DNA of 64,000 bases from CAYMZZ01 sp046297935 (lineage in GTDB: Bacteria; Bacteroidota; Bacteroidia; Chitinophagales; Chitinophagaceae). The stretch is from NCBI GenBank assembly GCA_046297935.1, contig JBKBHA010000007.1:62001-126000 (forward strand), given 5' to 3'. The translations under genes were made by a program, and so were the position numbers. The first letter of the stretch is position 1, and every line of letters starts with the position of its first letter. Below are positions 51,172 through 59,994 of the stretch, piece by piece. The notes below the pieces were generated by a model. The model worked only from the letters and a program-made list of their open reading frames with translations. It made no database searches and was not told the origin of the DNA.

Positions 51172-51822
51172 TCATTTTTTCTTTTTCCCAAAATAGTGGC
51201 CTACCGAAAGTCCCCATACTCTGTGTAAAATTTTTGGACCATGGTCTGCATTGTTGAAGCTGCCTACGCCGTGATTGTACTGTGCAAACCCGAACCAACC
51301 GGAGGGCGCTTCGTAGCCAAACTGAAATAGGAAGCTGGCGGCATAGCGGCCATAATCGCCAAAACTGAAGATCATTGAGCGATCGACGGGACTGCCATTG
51401 CTTCGTTCAAATTTTTCAGTTCCCTTAAGTTGAAAATCAAGCGAAGGGCCTGCTTTCAGAAAGAAATGACTGGGCTTTTTGCCGAGATCGTATTGAAGCA
51501 AAAAAGCGAGTTCAAATGTATGCAGACGGGTATCATTGTTGGTTGCATAAGGGTCAGGTGGATAAGAGGGTCGGTCCAGTTCCACTTTGTAGCCCTTCAT
51601 ACTATAGAACGCGGCCGGTGCAAAGTAAAGTTGATTGTCGAAGGGAATTTTCCAGCCCGCACCCAGTTGAAAGCCGTATTTGTAACTGGTGGATTGCTTT
51701 TCACCATCAATGCTGTACCGTGCCGAACTGGCCTGCGGTCCTGCGAAAATGCCGAAACGTGACTGTGCCTGCACGGCGACGCCAATAGTGACCAGTAAGG
51801 TCAGAAAGAAAATTTTTCTCAT
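51172..51822 (-). CDS. Small outer-membrane beta-barrel protein (PorT/OMP_b-brl-like)
   Basis: A 216-residue protein with a signal peptide (MRKIFFLTLLVTIGVAVQAQ) and about eight amphipathic strands in the pattern of the small barrel family common in Bacteroidota (FGIFAGPQASSARYSIDG, YKYGFQLGAGWKIPF, FFLKAGPSLDFQLKG and VWGLSVGHYFGKKKK). It is probably an outer-membrane protein of unknown role. The resemblance to PorT is general only. It stands on its own between two gaps. Confidence 0.82.
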   Translation of the reverse strand: MRKIFFLTLLVTIGVAVQAQSRFGIFAGPQASSARYSIDGEKQSTSYKYGFQLGAGWKIPFDNQLYFAPAAFYSMKGYKVELDRPSYPPDPYATNNDTRLHTFELAFLLQYDLGKKPSHFFLKAGPSLDFQLKGTEKFERSNGSPVDRSMIFSFGDYGRYAASFLFQFGYEAPSGWFGFAQYNHGVGSFNNADHGPKILHRVWGLSVGHYFGKKKK

Positions 51823-51958
51823 ACTTTACTTTACTTGTGAATGGAATTGCCGGCGTTGAGGCGCCACAGGTATTTGCACAGGCACTGCCGGAGCCCTAAG
51901 GCAAATCGGCGGGTGGAATTGGGGCGTAAAAGAAACAAATAATTGCGGAAAGTCCAAA

Positions 51959-52507
51959 TCAGGCGTTATCACGACGGCCTGGATCCTTCGGCCCGGGTTG
52001 TTGGTTGAATTGCTGCGATGCGCCTCTTGGGATACTCAGGGAAATCCATTGATCGCCCCTGATTTGCCGCGAAATGTGAACGATCTGGCCAATATGATAA
52101 GGGTAATGTGCCAATTGTCGGATCACTGCATCGGTTACTGTCATGGATTCACCGCGGATGAATACCGTCTTTTCCCAATCGCCGGGTTCCAGTTGTTCTA
52201 TCGCATTCAGAAAGCAGTTCCAACCCTCATTCCAGCGCTGTATTAATTCCTCTCGCGATAAGTTCAACTCAACAAACTCTTCGTCACGTTTACGCCATTC
52301 TTTTTCACCATCGGTAGTCAAAAAATCAGTGAACCGGCTGCGCATATTGCCTGCCATATGCTGTATGATCACGGCAATGCTGTTGTCGACATCTGTATTT
52401 TTAAAATGGAAGTCAGACTCTTTCAGTTGTTCGAAGCATCGTTCAGCTAACTGACGATAATTTTTTACCCGCGCAAGTATTGAATCTTTGAGTATGCTGT
52501 TATTCAT
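51959..52507 (-). CDS. DinB-like (DUF1572) protein
   Basis: A 182-residue helical protein of the DinB/YfiT-like superfamily, family DUF1572. The metal-binding histidines are in AVIIQHMAGNMRSRF (near 50) and QLAHYPYHIGQIVHI (near 140). YizA-like proteins are related. The fold has been linked to thiol transfer in other lineages, but the function is unknown here. I chose the ATG at 52507; a TTG 12 bases upstream is possible. No obvious operon partner. Confidence 0.88.
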   Translation of the reverse strand: MNNSILKDSILARVKNYRQLAERCFEQLKESDFHFKNTDVDNSIAVIIQHMAGNMRSRFTDFLTTDGEKEWRKRDEEFVELNLSREELIQRWNEGWNCFLNAIEQLEPGDWEKTVFIRGESMTVTDAVIRQLAHYPYHIGQIVHISRQIRGDQWISLSIPRGASQQFNQQPGPKDPGRRDNA

Positions 52508-52551
52508 AGTTAAAATCAATTAAACACGATAGTTCCAGCCGATTATCGAAT

Positions 52552-54267
52552 TCAAAGTCCTTCTGCATGATCATCGCCACGGCGATCGGCAACTGCTTCT
52601 ATTTTTCCATCGGGCAATATGCGTATCAGTTCGGTGCGCCCGATTTGCCCTCGGGAGAGTAGTTTGTACCCCATTTTCTCCAAAGCGATTCTGGTACTAT
52701 CACGAAAGCCCTGCTCAATAAATACGGTATCGGGCCGCCATTGATGGTGAAACTTGGGCAGGTTCACTGCATCTACAGCCGATAGATCAAACTCGATTAT
52801 ATTCAACAGGGTCTGGTAAACAGAAGTTGGAATGGTAGTGCCGCCGGGTGTTCCGGTGACCAGGTAGGGGCGGTTGTTTTTTAAAACAATCGTCGGGGTC
52901 ATTGAACTCAGCATTCGTTTTCCGGGCTTTATGGCATTGGCTTCACCACCCACGGCACCATACATATTGGGTACACCAGGCTTAATGCTAAAATCATCCA
53001 TTTCATTGTTCAGAAAAAAACCGGCGCCGCCCACCACTGTCCGGCTACCGTAGCCGCCATTTAGAGTGGTCGTTACTGCCACGGCATTACCATCGGCATC
53101 CACCACACTCAGGTGTGTCGTTTCTTCCGACTCAGGCATGGGAACTTTTCCCGGATCAACCATGTTGCTGTTGCCGGCAACGCCAGGGGTAAAATTGTTC
53201 ATTCGTTGTTCGAGATAAGCTTCGGCTGACAATTCTTTGACGGGCACCGGGAAAAAATCTGCATCGCCCATATACTCGGCGCGGTCTGCGTAGGCGCGCC
53301 GTTCTGCTTCTATCATCAATTGTACCGATGCCGGCGTTTGAAAACCGAGTTGGGCAATGTCTTTTTTCTCCACCATTTTCATCATCTGATTGAGCAGCAA
53401 TCCACCACTACTGGGCATGGGCATCCCAACTATTTCGTAATCCTTGTATTTAAAAGTATGTGCCGGACGTTCAACGGCCTTGTAGTTTTTCAGATCCTCC
53501 AGTGAAATCAAACCTTTTCCTCTTTCCATTTCGGCCACAATCAATCGGGCGGTTTCGCCCTCGTAAAAACCGGCAGCACCCTTTTCACTAATTCGGCGCA
53601 GCGTAGCCGCCAGCTCTTTCTGTACTAAAGTGTCGCCCGCCTTCCAGAGCTGGTCGCGCACAAACACCGGCTGAACGGTATTGAACTTTTTTAGATCCTC
53701 CTGCAGATAATTCAGAGAACCAGCCTCGCTTTCAAGTAGCACAAATCCGTTTTCTGCTAATTCAATGGCCGGAGCAATCAGTTCTGCAAATGAAAGTTTA
53801 CCGTATTTAGAAGCAGCAAATAAGCCCGCAACCGTGCCTGGTACACCAGCTGCCAAATGTCCATCCTGGCTCCAGTCGCTACGAGCTGCTCCCGAACTGT
53901 CGATATACATATCGCGGCCACCTCGTCCTGGTGCTTTTTCGCGATAATCAATGGTAACCAGTTTGCCATCGGAAAGGCGGGCAACCATAAATCCACCACC
54001 ACCAATATTGCCAGCACCAGGATACACTACCGCAAGTGCTAGTTGAACGGCAATGGCTGCATCAACAGCATTTCCACCTTTTTGCAGAATAGAAATACCC
54101 GCCTTGGTTGCCAACGGGTGGGCTGATACCACCGCGGCTTTTGAAACAATCGTGTCTTTGCTGATAGAGTAATGATAAGGATCAAAGCTGAGCTTGGAAC
54201 TTTCTGAGCCCGATTGACAGGATGACAAGACCACGAATGTGATCAGGATCGGCAAAAATCTATTCAT
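52552..54267 (-). CDS. ggt: Gamma-glutamyltransferase, lipoprotein
   Basis: A 571-residue enzyme that cleaves gamma-glutamyl bonds of glutathione and related peptides at the periplasmic or outer face. The N-terminus is a lipoprotein signal (LSSCQSG). The autoprocessing site is the threonine in SEETTHLSVVDADG (near residue 383), so the precursor splits into large and small subunits. GGYGSRTVVGGAGFFLNNEM and SSMTPTIVLKNNRPYLVTGT are characteristic. The large-subunit motif GGGFMVARLSDG is also seen. Full-length. It is divergent from the PIG-L gene. Confidence 0.95.
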   Translation of the reverse strand: MNRFLPILITFVVLSSCQSGSESSKLSFDPYHYSISKDTIVSKAAVVSAHPLATKAGISILQKGGNAVDAAIAVQLALAVVYPGAGNIGGGGFMVARLSDGKLVTIDYREKAPGRGGRDMYIDSSGAARSDWSQDGHLAAGVPGTVAGLFAASKYGKLSFAELIAPAIELAENGFVLLESEAGSLNYLQEDLKKFNTVQPVFVRDQLWKAGDTLVQKELAATLRRISEKGAAGFYEGETARLIVAEMERGKGLISLEDLKNYKAVERPAHTFKYKDYEIVGMPMPSSGGLLLNQMMKMVEKKDIAQLGFQTPASVQLMIEAERRAYADRAEYMGDADFFPVPVKELSAEAYLEQRMNNFTPGVAGNSNMVDPGKVPMPESEETTHLSVVDADGNAVAVTTTLNGGYGSRTVVGGAGFFLNNEMDDFSIKPGVPNMYGAVGGEANAIKPGKRMLSSMTPTIVLKNNRPYLVTGTPGGTTIPTSVYQTLLNIIEFDLSAVDAVNLPKFHHQWRPDTVFIEQGFRDSTRIALEKMGYKLLSRGQIGRTELIRILPDGKIEAVADRRGDDHAEGL

Positions 54268-54372
54268 TATTTGTTAAAAGATTTGCAGGAAGATAGTTAA
54301 AAGCGGCAATTTACAGCAACGGGGCTACTGTTTTGGCCGCATCATTTTATATTCGCTGCTCAAATTCTGTGC

Positions 54373-56865
54373 ATGAACCAACGCTACTCCCGCCCGTTAC
54401 TATTTTTTCTTTACGTGTTTACTTCGCTCTGCCTGCAAGCTCAGAGCCGTCGCGCCTGGACATCAGGCGAAATACGCGAAGCCATGGAGAAACTGAACGT
54501 ACTCGGTTCGGTACTTTACCTGGCTGCTCACCCCGATGATGAAAATACCCGGCTGATTGCTTACCTGGCCCGAGGCGAACATTACCGCACCGGTTATCTT
54601 TCGCTTACGAGGGGCGATGGAGGGCAGAATTTGATAGGGGAAGAGCAGGGTGTGGAATTAGGCCTTATTCGCACGCAGGAGCTGCTGGCAGCCAGACGAA
54701 TGGATGGCGGCGAGCAATTTTTCTCTCGGGCATTTGACTTTGGTTATTCGAAAAGTCCGGAAGAAGCCTTGCAAACATGGGGGCGTAACAAGATACTAAG
54801 CGATGTGGTGTGGGTCATCCGTCGTTTTCGCCCTGACGTAATCATTACCAGGTTTCCTGTTACTGGCGAAGGGGGCCATGGGCACCATACCGCCTCAGCT
54901 ATTCTGGCCAATGAAGCTTTTGCTGCCGCAGCCGATCCCAAAATGTTTCCCGAACAACTTGATGTTGTAGAGCCCTGGCAGGTGAAGAGAGTACTTTGGA
55001 ACACATTTAATTTCGGTTCAGTCAATACTATTCGTGAGGATCAGTTTAAAGTGGATGTTGGTGGTTATAATCCCGCGCTTGGTAAGAGTTACGGAGAAAT
55101 TGCGGCCGAAAGCAGGAGTCAGCATAAGAGCCAGGGTTTCGGAGTGCCTTCGAGCCGCGGCGAGAGCTTCGAATGGTTTCAAACAACCAAAGGCGACGCG
55201 CCCACCACCAATTTGCTGGATGGTGTAAACAGCACCTGGACCCGGCTCCCTGGAGGGGAGGCCATAATCCCCATGGTACAGCAGTTACTGAAAGATTATA
55301 ATGCCAGCAATCCACAGTCATCTGTTCCGGCTCTGCAAGAATTATATGATGCCGTTGAAAAGCTTCAGCCACACATATGGCGAACACAGAAGTTGAAAGA
55401 AATCAGGGAACTGATCATTCAATGTAGTGGAATATACGCGGAAGCAACTGTTCGACAGGCCTCAGCTGTACCGGGCGATTCGCTTCAGATACAGTTGTCG
55501 GTGATCAGCAGGCTGGCACCGGGCTGGCAAATTGAAAAGGCAGCCGTTGCTGGCTACGACAGCAGTTTATTGCGTTCTTTGCAAGCGAATCGCCCATCCG
55601 ATTGGACGGTGCGGGTGGCTTTACCTCAAACACTTTCTATGACGCAACCCTACTGGCTGGAAGAACCTATGGAAAAAGGTGCATTTGTGGTGAAGGATCG
55701 CAATAAGATCGGCCAGCCAGATGCCGACCCGGGACTGAAAGCAATGTTTCGGTTGCGACTGGGCGAGTTTTCGATGGAATATCAGGTGCCAGTTTTTTAC
55801 AAGTACACCGATCCGGTAAAAGGGGAGCAGTACCAGCCACTGGCCATTTTGCCGGCAATGGAACTCAATTTTGTTCAGGACAATTATCTGCAACGTGGAG
55901 ACAGCTCCGTGCAGGTACGTGTGCGCTTTGCCAGCAATCGCCGCGATTCAGTGGATTATGATCTGCAGTTTATACACAGCAATCAATGGTCGGCCTCACG
56001 CGAAAAGTTTCCCTTCCGCGGGCATATGGAAAATGAAGCAAGCAGTTTTTTCCGACCAACAAAGGCCGACATTCCTGGCAGTTTTGCCGAAACCATCGGG
56101 ATACAAGCCACCGATAAAAGAGGCAGAGTATACCAGCATTACCGACGCGATATACAATATGATCATATTCCGCATATCATTTATTTTGCGAGGGCCCGCA
56201 CAAATATTATTCATACTGATCTGAGGACCACCCAAAAGAAAATTGGTTATATCCCTGGCGCGGGCGACAAAATTCCACAGGCGCTTGAACTGATGGGATA
56301 TGAAGTGGTGATGCTGGGGGAAAAAGAGATCAGCCGCAATCATCTCGCACAGTTTGATGCCATCATTACCGGCGTAAGAGCTTATAACACCAATGCCTGG
56401 ATGAACAGGTACTACGAAGAATTGATGGAGTACGTACAGCAGGGCGGTCGTATGATTGTTCAATACATTACCAGCAGCAGCATTGGCCCTGTACGTGGAC
56501 GTATTGCACCATATAACTTCGATATTTCACGCACGCGGGTCACGTTGGAAAATGCACCTGTTACTCTGATGAACCCCGCCGATCCCATCTGGAACAGTCC
56601 CAATAAAATCAGTAGTGCCGATTTTGAAAACTGGGTACAAGAACGTAGTATTTATCATGCGACCAATTGGGATAAGAAAAATTTTGAAGCGTTGATAAAA
56701 ATGGGCGATCCGGGAGAAGCACCAGACGACGGTAGTCTGATACGTGCTAAATTCGGCAAAGGCCAGTTCATCTATACCGGTTGGGTGTTTTTCAGGCAAT
56801 TGCCTGCAGGAGTACCGGGGGCATATCGTATTTTAGCCAATCTGGTGGAGAGTGGGGAGAGGTGA
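54373..56865 (+). CDS. PIG-L (LmbE) family deacetylase with C-terminal GATase-like domain
   Basis: An 830-residue exported protein (signal peptide ending LCLQAQ). The N-terminal PIG-L domain has the zinc motif AHPDDEN (near residue 54) and the third ligand region in GHGHHTASA (near 170), as in N-acetylglucosaminyl deacetylases. A middle beta-rich region (about 370-610) is followed by a glutamine-amidotransferase-like domain (about 618-830) with KKIGYIPGAGDKIPQALELM and YVQQGGRMIVQYITSS, which lacks the catalytic cysteine I would expect. It likely acts on a glycan. The last codons and stop (ESGER) come from the adjacent GAGAGGTGA repeat. A TATATTCG box lies at 54348-54355. Confidence 0.88.
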   Translation: MNQRYSRPLLFFLYVFTSLCLQAQSRRAWTSGEIREAMEKLNVLGSVLYLAAHPDDENTRLIAYLARGEHYRTGYLSLTRGDGGQNLIGEEQGVELGLIRTQELLAARRMDGGEQFFSRAFDFGYSKSPEEALQTWGRNKILSDVVWVIRRFRPDVIITRFPVTGEGGHGHHTASAILANEAFAAAADPKMFPEQLDVVEPWQVKRVLWNTFNFGSVNTIREDQFKVDVGGYNPALGKSYGEIAAESRSQHKSQGFGVPSSRGESFEWFQTTKGDAPTTNLLDGVNSTWTRLPGGEAIIPMVQQLLKDYNASNPQSSVPALQELYDAVEKLQPHIWRTQKLKEIRELIIQCSGIYAEATVRQASAVPGDSLQIQLSVISRLAPGWQIEKAAVAGYDSSLLRSLQANRPSDWTVRVALPQTLSMTQPYWLEEPMEKGAFVVKDRNKIGQPDADPGLKAMFRLRLGEFSMEYQVPVFYKYTDPVKGEQYQPLAILPAMELNFVQDNYLQRGDSSVQVRVRFASNRRDSVDYDLQFIHSNQWSASREKFPFRGHMENEASSFFRPTKADIPGSFAETIGIQATDKRGRVYQHYRRDIQYDHIPHIIYFARARTNIIHTDLRTTQKKIGYIPGAGDKIPQALELMGYEVVMLGEKEISRNHLAQFDAIITGVRAYNTNAWMNRYYEELMEYVQQGGRMIVQYITSSSIGPVRGRIAPYNFDISRTRVTLENAPVTLMNPADPIWNSPNKISSADFENWVQERSIYHATNWDKKNFEALIKMGDPGEAPDDGSLIRAKFGKGQFIYTGWVFFRQLPAGVPGAYRILANLVESGER

Positions 56866-57045
56866 GAGGTGAGAGGTGAAAGGTGAGAGGTGAGAGGTGA
56901 GAGGTGAAAGGTGAGAGGTGAGAGGTGAGTTGGGAGGGGGAGCTGAAGATAATGAGGGTAAAAAAAATCTGTCAGGACTAAAATTTGCCGTTTCAAGGTT
57001 CAACTTTCACCTTTCACCTTTGACCTCTCACCTTTCACCTCTCAC
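56866..57045. repeat. GAGAGGTGA-type low-complexity inverted repeat
   Basis: A left tract of GTGAGAGGTGAAAG units (about 56854-56934) and a right tract of complementary CTTTCACCTCTCACC units (about 57002-57045) flank a 67-nt spacer. A perfect 23-nt pair is 56869-56891 with 57023-57045. The left tract begins inside the PIG-L gene and supplies its stop codon. The right tract ends 30 nt before the small membrane gene. Confidence 0.88.
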
Positions 57046-57074
57046 GATTTTGTACATTAAACAATTTTCCTACA

Positions 57075-57227
57075 ATGCGCCGCGGTGAAGTTGCTTTTCT
57101 ATTTGCTATTGTACTTGGTTTAATACTGGGTGTATTGATTAAGCGGGTACGATTGGGCATTCTGCTGGGGCTGGTGCTGGGGGGCGTGATTGTGCTGCTG
57201 GGATGGAACCGATTTAATAAACGATAA
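57075..57227 (+). CDS. Small two-helix membrane protein, 50 residues
   Basis: A 50-residue protein: MRRGEVAFLFAIVLGLILGV, then a basic turn (LIKRVRLG), then a second helix and a basic end (GWNRFNKR). It looks like a two-helix inner-membrane hairpin with both ends cytoplasmic by the positive-inside rule. It starts after the GGTGAGA repeat and ends 11 nt before the next small gene. The three genes 57075-59052 seem to be one unit. I do not recognise a family. Confidence 0.65.
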   Translation: MRRGEVAFLFAIVLGLILGVLIKRVRLGILLGLVLGGVIVLLGWNRFNKR

Positions 57228-57238
57228 CGATAGTTGCC

Positions 57239-57364
57239 ATGAAGTCGGACGAAAACGAAAAGATTCCGCTGTTCAAAAGTTGGCGTCACTGGTATTGGCT
57301 GGTGGTGATCTTTCTGGTGGCTGAGATTATTTTCTTTAACTGGCTCACCCGATATTTCACATGA
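57239..57364 (+). CDS. Small single-helix membrane protein, 41 residues, next to the symporter
   Basis: A 41-residue protein with a polar N-terminus (MKSDENEKIPLFKSWRHWYW) and one helix (about 20-36, LVVIFLVAEIIFFNWL). The stop overlaps the ATG of the sodium:solute symporter (ATGA at 57361-57364), which implies coupled translation. Several bacterial sodium:solute symporters are preceded by a small membrane partner (for example the YhdT/DUF997 type with PanF and DUF4212 proteins); by analogy this may be an accessory subunit. It does not obviously belong to those families. Confidence 0.75.
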   Translation: MKSDENEKIPLFKSWRHWYWLVVIFLVAEIIFFNWLTRYFT

Positions 57365-59052
57365 ACCAACTCGACTGGATAGTCCTGATATCAACGCTTT
57401 TGCTGATTATCAGCTATGGTGTTTACCGCAGCAGAACCTCGCGCAATCTGGATGGATACTTTCTTTCCAACCGTAGCCTGCCCTGGTGGATGGTTCTGTT
57501 AAGCATCATGGGCACACAAGCCAGCGCCGTAACCTTTTTGGCTGCACCTGGTCAGGCCTACACGGACGGGATGCGTTTTGTACAGTACTATTTTGGCTTG
57601 CCGCTGGCGGCCATCGTAATCTGCATTACGTTCGTGCCAGTTTTTCACCGATTGAAAGTGTATACCGCGTACGAATTTTTGGAAAATAGATTCGATGTTA
57701 AAACTCGCTCACTCGCATCCGCTCTTTTTCTTATTCAACGCGGACTAAGTACAGGCATAAGCATATTTGCACCCAGCATCATACTCGCTACCATTCTCGA
57801 CTGGAATATTTATTGGACCAACGTTTTTATGGGTGGACTACTGATTGTGTACACGGTTTCCGGCGGCGCAAGAGCAGTTGCGTACACGCAGAAACTACAA
57901 ATGGGCATCATTTTTTCAGGACTTGCACTTGCCGGCTATTATATGGTCAATCATTTGCCGGGAAGTCTTGGCTTCGGCGATGCGTTGGAAATAGGCGGCA
58001 CCCTGGGCAAGTTTAATGTTATTACTACCGGTTTTACAGAAAATGGGTTTGACTGGAGCGACAAGTACAATATCATTAGTGGTGTTATTGGGGGTTTCTT
58101 TCTTGCCCTGTCATATTTCGGTACCGACCAGTCACAGGTGGGTAGGTATCTCACAGCACGATCCCAATCGGAAAGCAGGCTCGGTCTGCTGATGAACGGA
58201 ATTGTAAAAGTGCCCATGCAAATTTTGATACTGTTGTTGGGTATTTTGTTATTATCATTCTACCAGTACCATAAAGCACCTGCTTTTTTCAATCAGAAGG
58301 AACTTGACCGATTAAGCGTTAGCCAGTATGCTGATTCTTTTCGTTTTTACGAGCAGAAAGTAGAACAGATTCAGGAGCAAAGGGCTGCTTTAATGGAGAG
58401 TTATGCGTCGAGCAACGACAAAGAACTATTGAACGAGTTAACCCCGATTCAACAACAGGCAGATGAAGCACGCAATTCTATAAAGACGCTGGTAAAGAAG
58501 AATGGCGGCGATGATAATGACACGAACTACATTTTTATCCGCTTTGTTGTTGACTATCTGCCAGTGGGGCTGGTAGGCTTGTTGATAGCCATCATCTTCC
58601 TCGCATCATGGGGTAGCATTGCGGCTGCACTGAATTCGCTCGCATCGAGCACCGTAATTGATTTCCACCGGCGCTTCCTGAAAACAGAAGCTGACCCTGA
58701 CCGGGAGTACAGGGTTTCGAAATGGTACAGCTTTGCCTGGGGGGTATTCTGCATCATCGTAGCCATGTTTGCCTCGAATATTGGCAATAGCCTGATCGAA
58801 GCAGTTAATATCCTGGGGTCATTGTTCTATGGAACAATCCTGGGCATTTTTCTGGTTGCGTTTTATGCAAAGAGCGTAAAGGGGCGGGCTGTATTCTGGG
58901 CCGCCATACTGGCTGAAATACTGGTCATAACACTCTTCATTCTGGAGGAGACTAATGTGATTGGATTGGGTTTTCTCTGGTTAAATGCTATTGGCGCGTT
59001 GGCGGTCTGGTTATTTGCCTATGCCCTACAAAAAACAATAAGCCGCGCATAG
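57361..59052 (+). CDS. Sodium:solute symporter (SSS family)
   Basis: A 563-residue inner-membrane transporter with about 13 helices of the SSS family. Family hallmarks are DGYFLSNRSLPWWMVLLS near the start, SYFGTDQSQVGRYLTARS (near residue 250) and LIAIIFLASWGSIAAALNSL with the sodium-site serines (near 405). A charged insertion of about 85 residues (about 307-392), rich in Q, E and K, interrupts helices and may be a coiled coil. The substrate is not determined. The small gene at 57239 is coupled to it. The stop codon TAG is in the loop of a hairpin terminator. Confidence 0.92.
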   Translation: MNQLDWIVLISTLLLIISYGVYRSRTSRNLDGYFLSNRSLPWWMVLLSIMGTQASAVTFLAAPGQAYTDGMRFVQYYFGLPLAAIVICITFVPVFHRLKVYTAYEFLENRFDVKTRSLASALFLIQRGLSTGISIFAPSIILATILDWNIYWTNVFMGGLLIVYTVSGGARAVAYTQKLQMGIIFSGLALAGYYMVNHLPGSLGFGDALEIGGTLGKFNVITTGFTENGFDWSDKYNIISGVIGGFFLALSYFGTDQSQVGRYLTARSQSESRLGLLMNGIVKVPMQILILLLGILLLSFYQYHKAPAFFNQKELDRLSVSQYADSFRFYEQKVEQIQEQRAALMESYASSNDKELLNELTPIQQQADEARNSIKTLVKKNGGDDNDTNYIFIRFVVDYLPVGLVGLLIAIIFLASWGSIAAALNSLASSTVIDFHRRFLKTEADPDREYRVSKWYSFAWGVFCIIVAMFASNIGNSLIEAVNILGSLFYGTILGIFLVAFYAKSVKGRAVFWAAILAEILVITLFILEETNVIGLGFLWLNAIGALAVWLFAYALQKTISRA

Positions 59053-59064
59053 CGCGGCTTATTG
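59036..59064. terminator. Bidirectional hairpin terminator
   Basis: A perfect 12-bp stem, CAATAAGCCGCG and CGCGGCTTATTG, with the 5-nt loop CATAG. It lies between the convergent symporter and DUF2911 genes; the symporter stop is in the loop. AAAAA precedes it, which gives a U-tract for the minus strand. Confidence 0.85.
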
Positions 59065-59092
59065 TGAAAAGTCCTGGCCAGCAAAATGGCGC

Positions 59093-59926
59093 TTATTTCT
59101 TCAGTTTCTTTAACAGATCATCATTCAGTTTCACGTAATCGGCATTAGGCGCTTTTTCGGCCAGTTCGCGGCTACGCGTGGCCGCAGCAATGGCTTCGTC
59201 TTTTTTACCCAGCCTGGCCAGACAGTTCGCATATTGATGCTGTACCCAATAAGCATTGGGCTGAGCCTCAGCCGCTTTTTTGAACCATTCTGCCGCCTGA
59301 TTAAGGTCTTTATCGTTGTCAAGATAGTACATGGCCGCAGAGAAATAAGGAGGATTATTTCCTTTCATCGCCTTTTCTATGTCGGCCATTATTTTACTAT
59401 CAATTTCCGCCGTCACAGGCAGGCTCACCATCGCTTTATCCCATAGCAACTGAATTTCGCAACTGTTGGGTTTAAGGTTAGCAAATTGAATGGTAAAAGT
59501 TTCAGTGGACGTTTTGGTTTTTGAAACAGCAACCGGAATACGAACCACATCCATTTCAGCCTTATAATCTGCAGGATTGGTCACATCCGTTTGCTTGCTG
59601 ATGATCAAAATCCATGATTTACGATCAGGGATCGAAAGAAGCCCATATTTGCCGGCCGGCACTTTAACGCCGCCAATGGTTACTTCGCCACCAAATGTGA
59701 GTGTAGTGGCCGCATTGGCACCTGTGCGCCACACTTTCCCTGCTGGTGCAAGGTCTACATACAGTTTCCGGCCTTTCAGGCTGGGGCGTGAATAATTCAG
59801 CTCAATGTTAGATAGTGCGAAATCCTGCTTCACAACCTGTGTAGGGCTGGGTGCAGGTGTTCTTAATTGCGCGTTCGTTATCAAAACCATCGACAGTGCG
59901 AGGGTTGCTAAAAGAAATCTTTTCAT
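59093..59926 (-). CDS. DUF2911 protein with TPR-like C-terminus
   Basis: A 277-residue exported protein (MKRFLLATLALSMVLITNAQ). The DUF2911 domain (about 30-165) has NIELNYSRPSLKGRKLY, GKVWRTGANAATTLTFG and VPAGKYGLLSIPD. The C-terminal part (about 200-277) contains one or two TPR-like helices (QAAEWFKKAAEAQPNAYW and DEAIAAATRSRELAEK). DUF2911 proteins are frequent in Bacteroidota and have no known activity. I chose the ATG at 59926 for the signal peptide. Confidence 0.88.
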   Translation of the reverse strand: MKRFLLATLALSMVLITNAQLRTPAPSPTQVVKQDFALSNIELNYSRPSLKGRKLYVDLAPAGKVWRTGANAATTLTFGGEVTIGGVKVPAGKYGLLSIPDRKSWILIISKQTDVTNPADYKAEMDVVRIPVAVSKTKTSTETFTIQFANLKPNSCEIQLLWDKAMVSLPVTAEIDSKIMADIEKAMKGNNPPYFSAAMYYLDNDKDLNQAAEWFKKAAEAQPNAYWVQHQYANCLARLGKKDEAIAAATRSRELAEKAPNADYVKLNDDLLKKLKK

Positions 59927-59994
59927 AGCGAGATGTGTTTTTGAGAAGCCAAAGTTAAGGGAATGCAAAACAATCGCGGATTTGGCTTCTGTTA

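Noticed and set aside
56772..56996. A minus-strand frame with HLSPLTSHLSPL repeats
   Set aside because: It is read from the GGTGAGA low-complexity tract and overlaps the real deacetylase gene.
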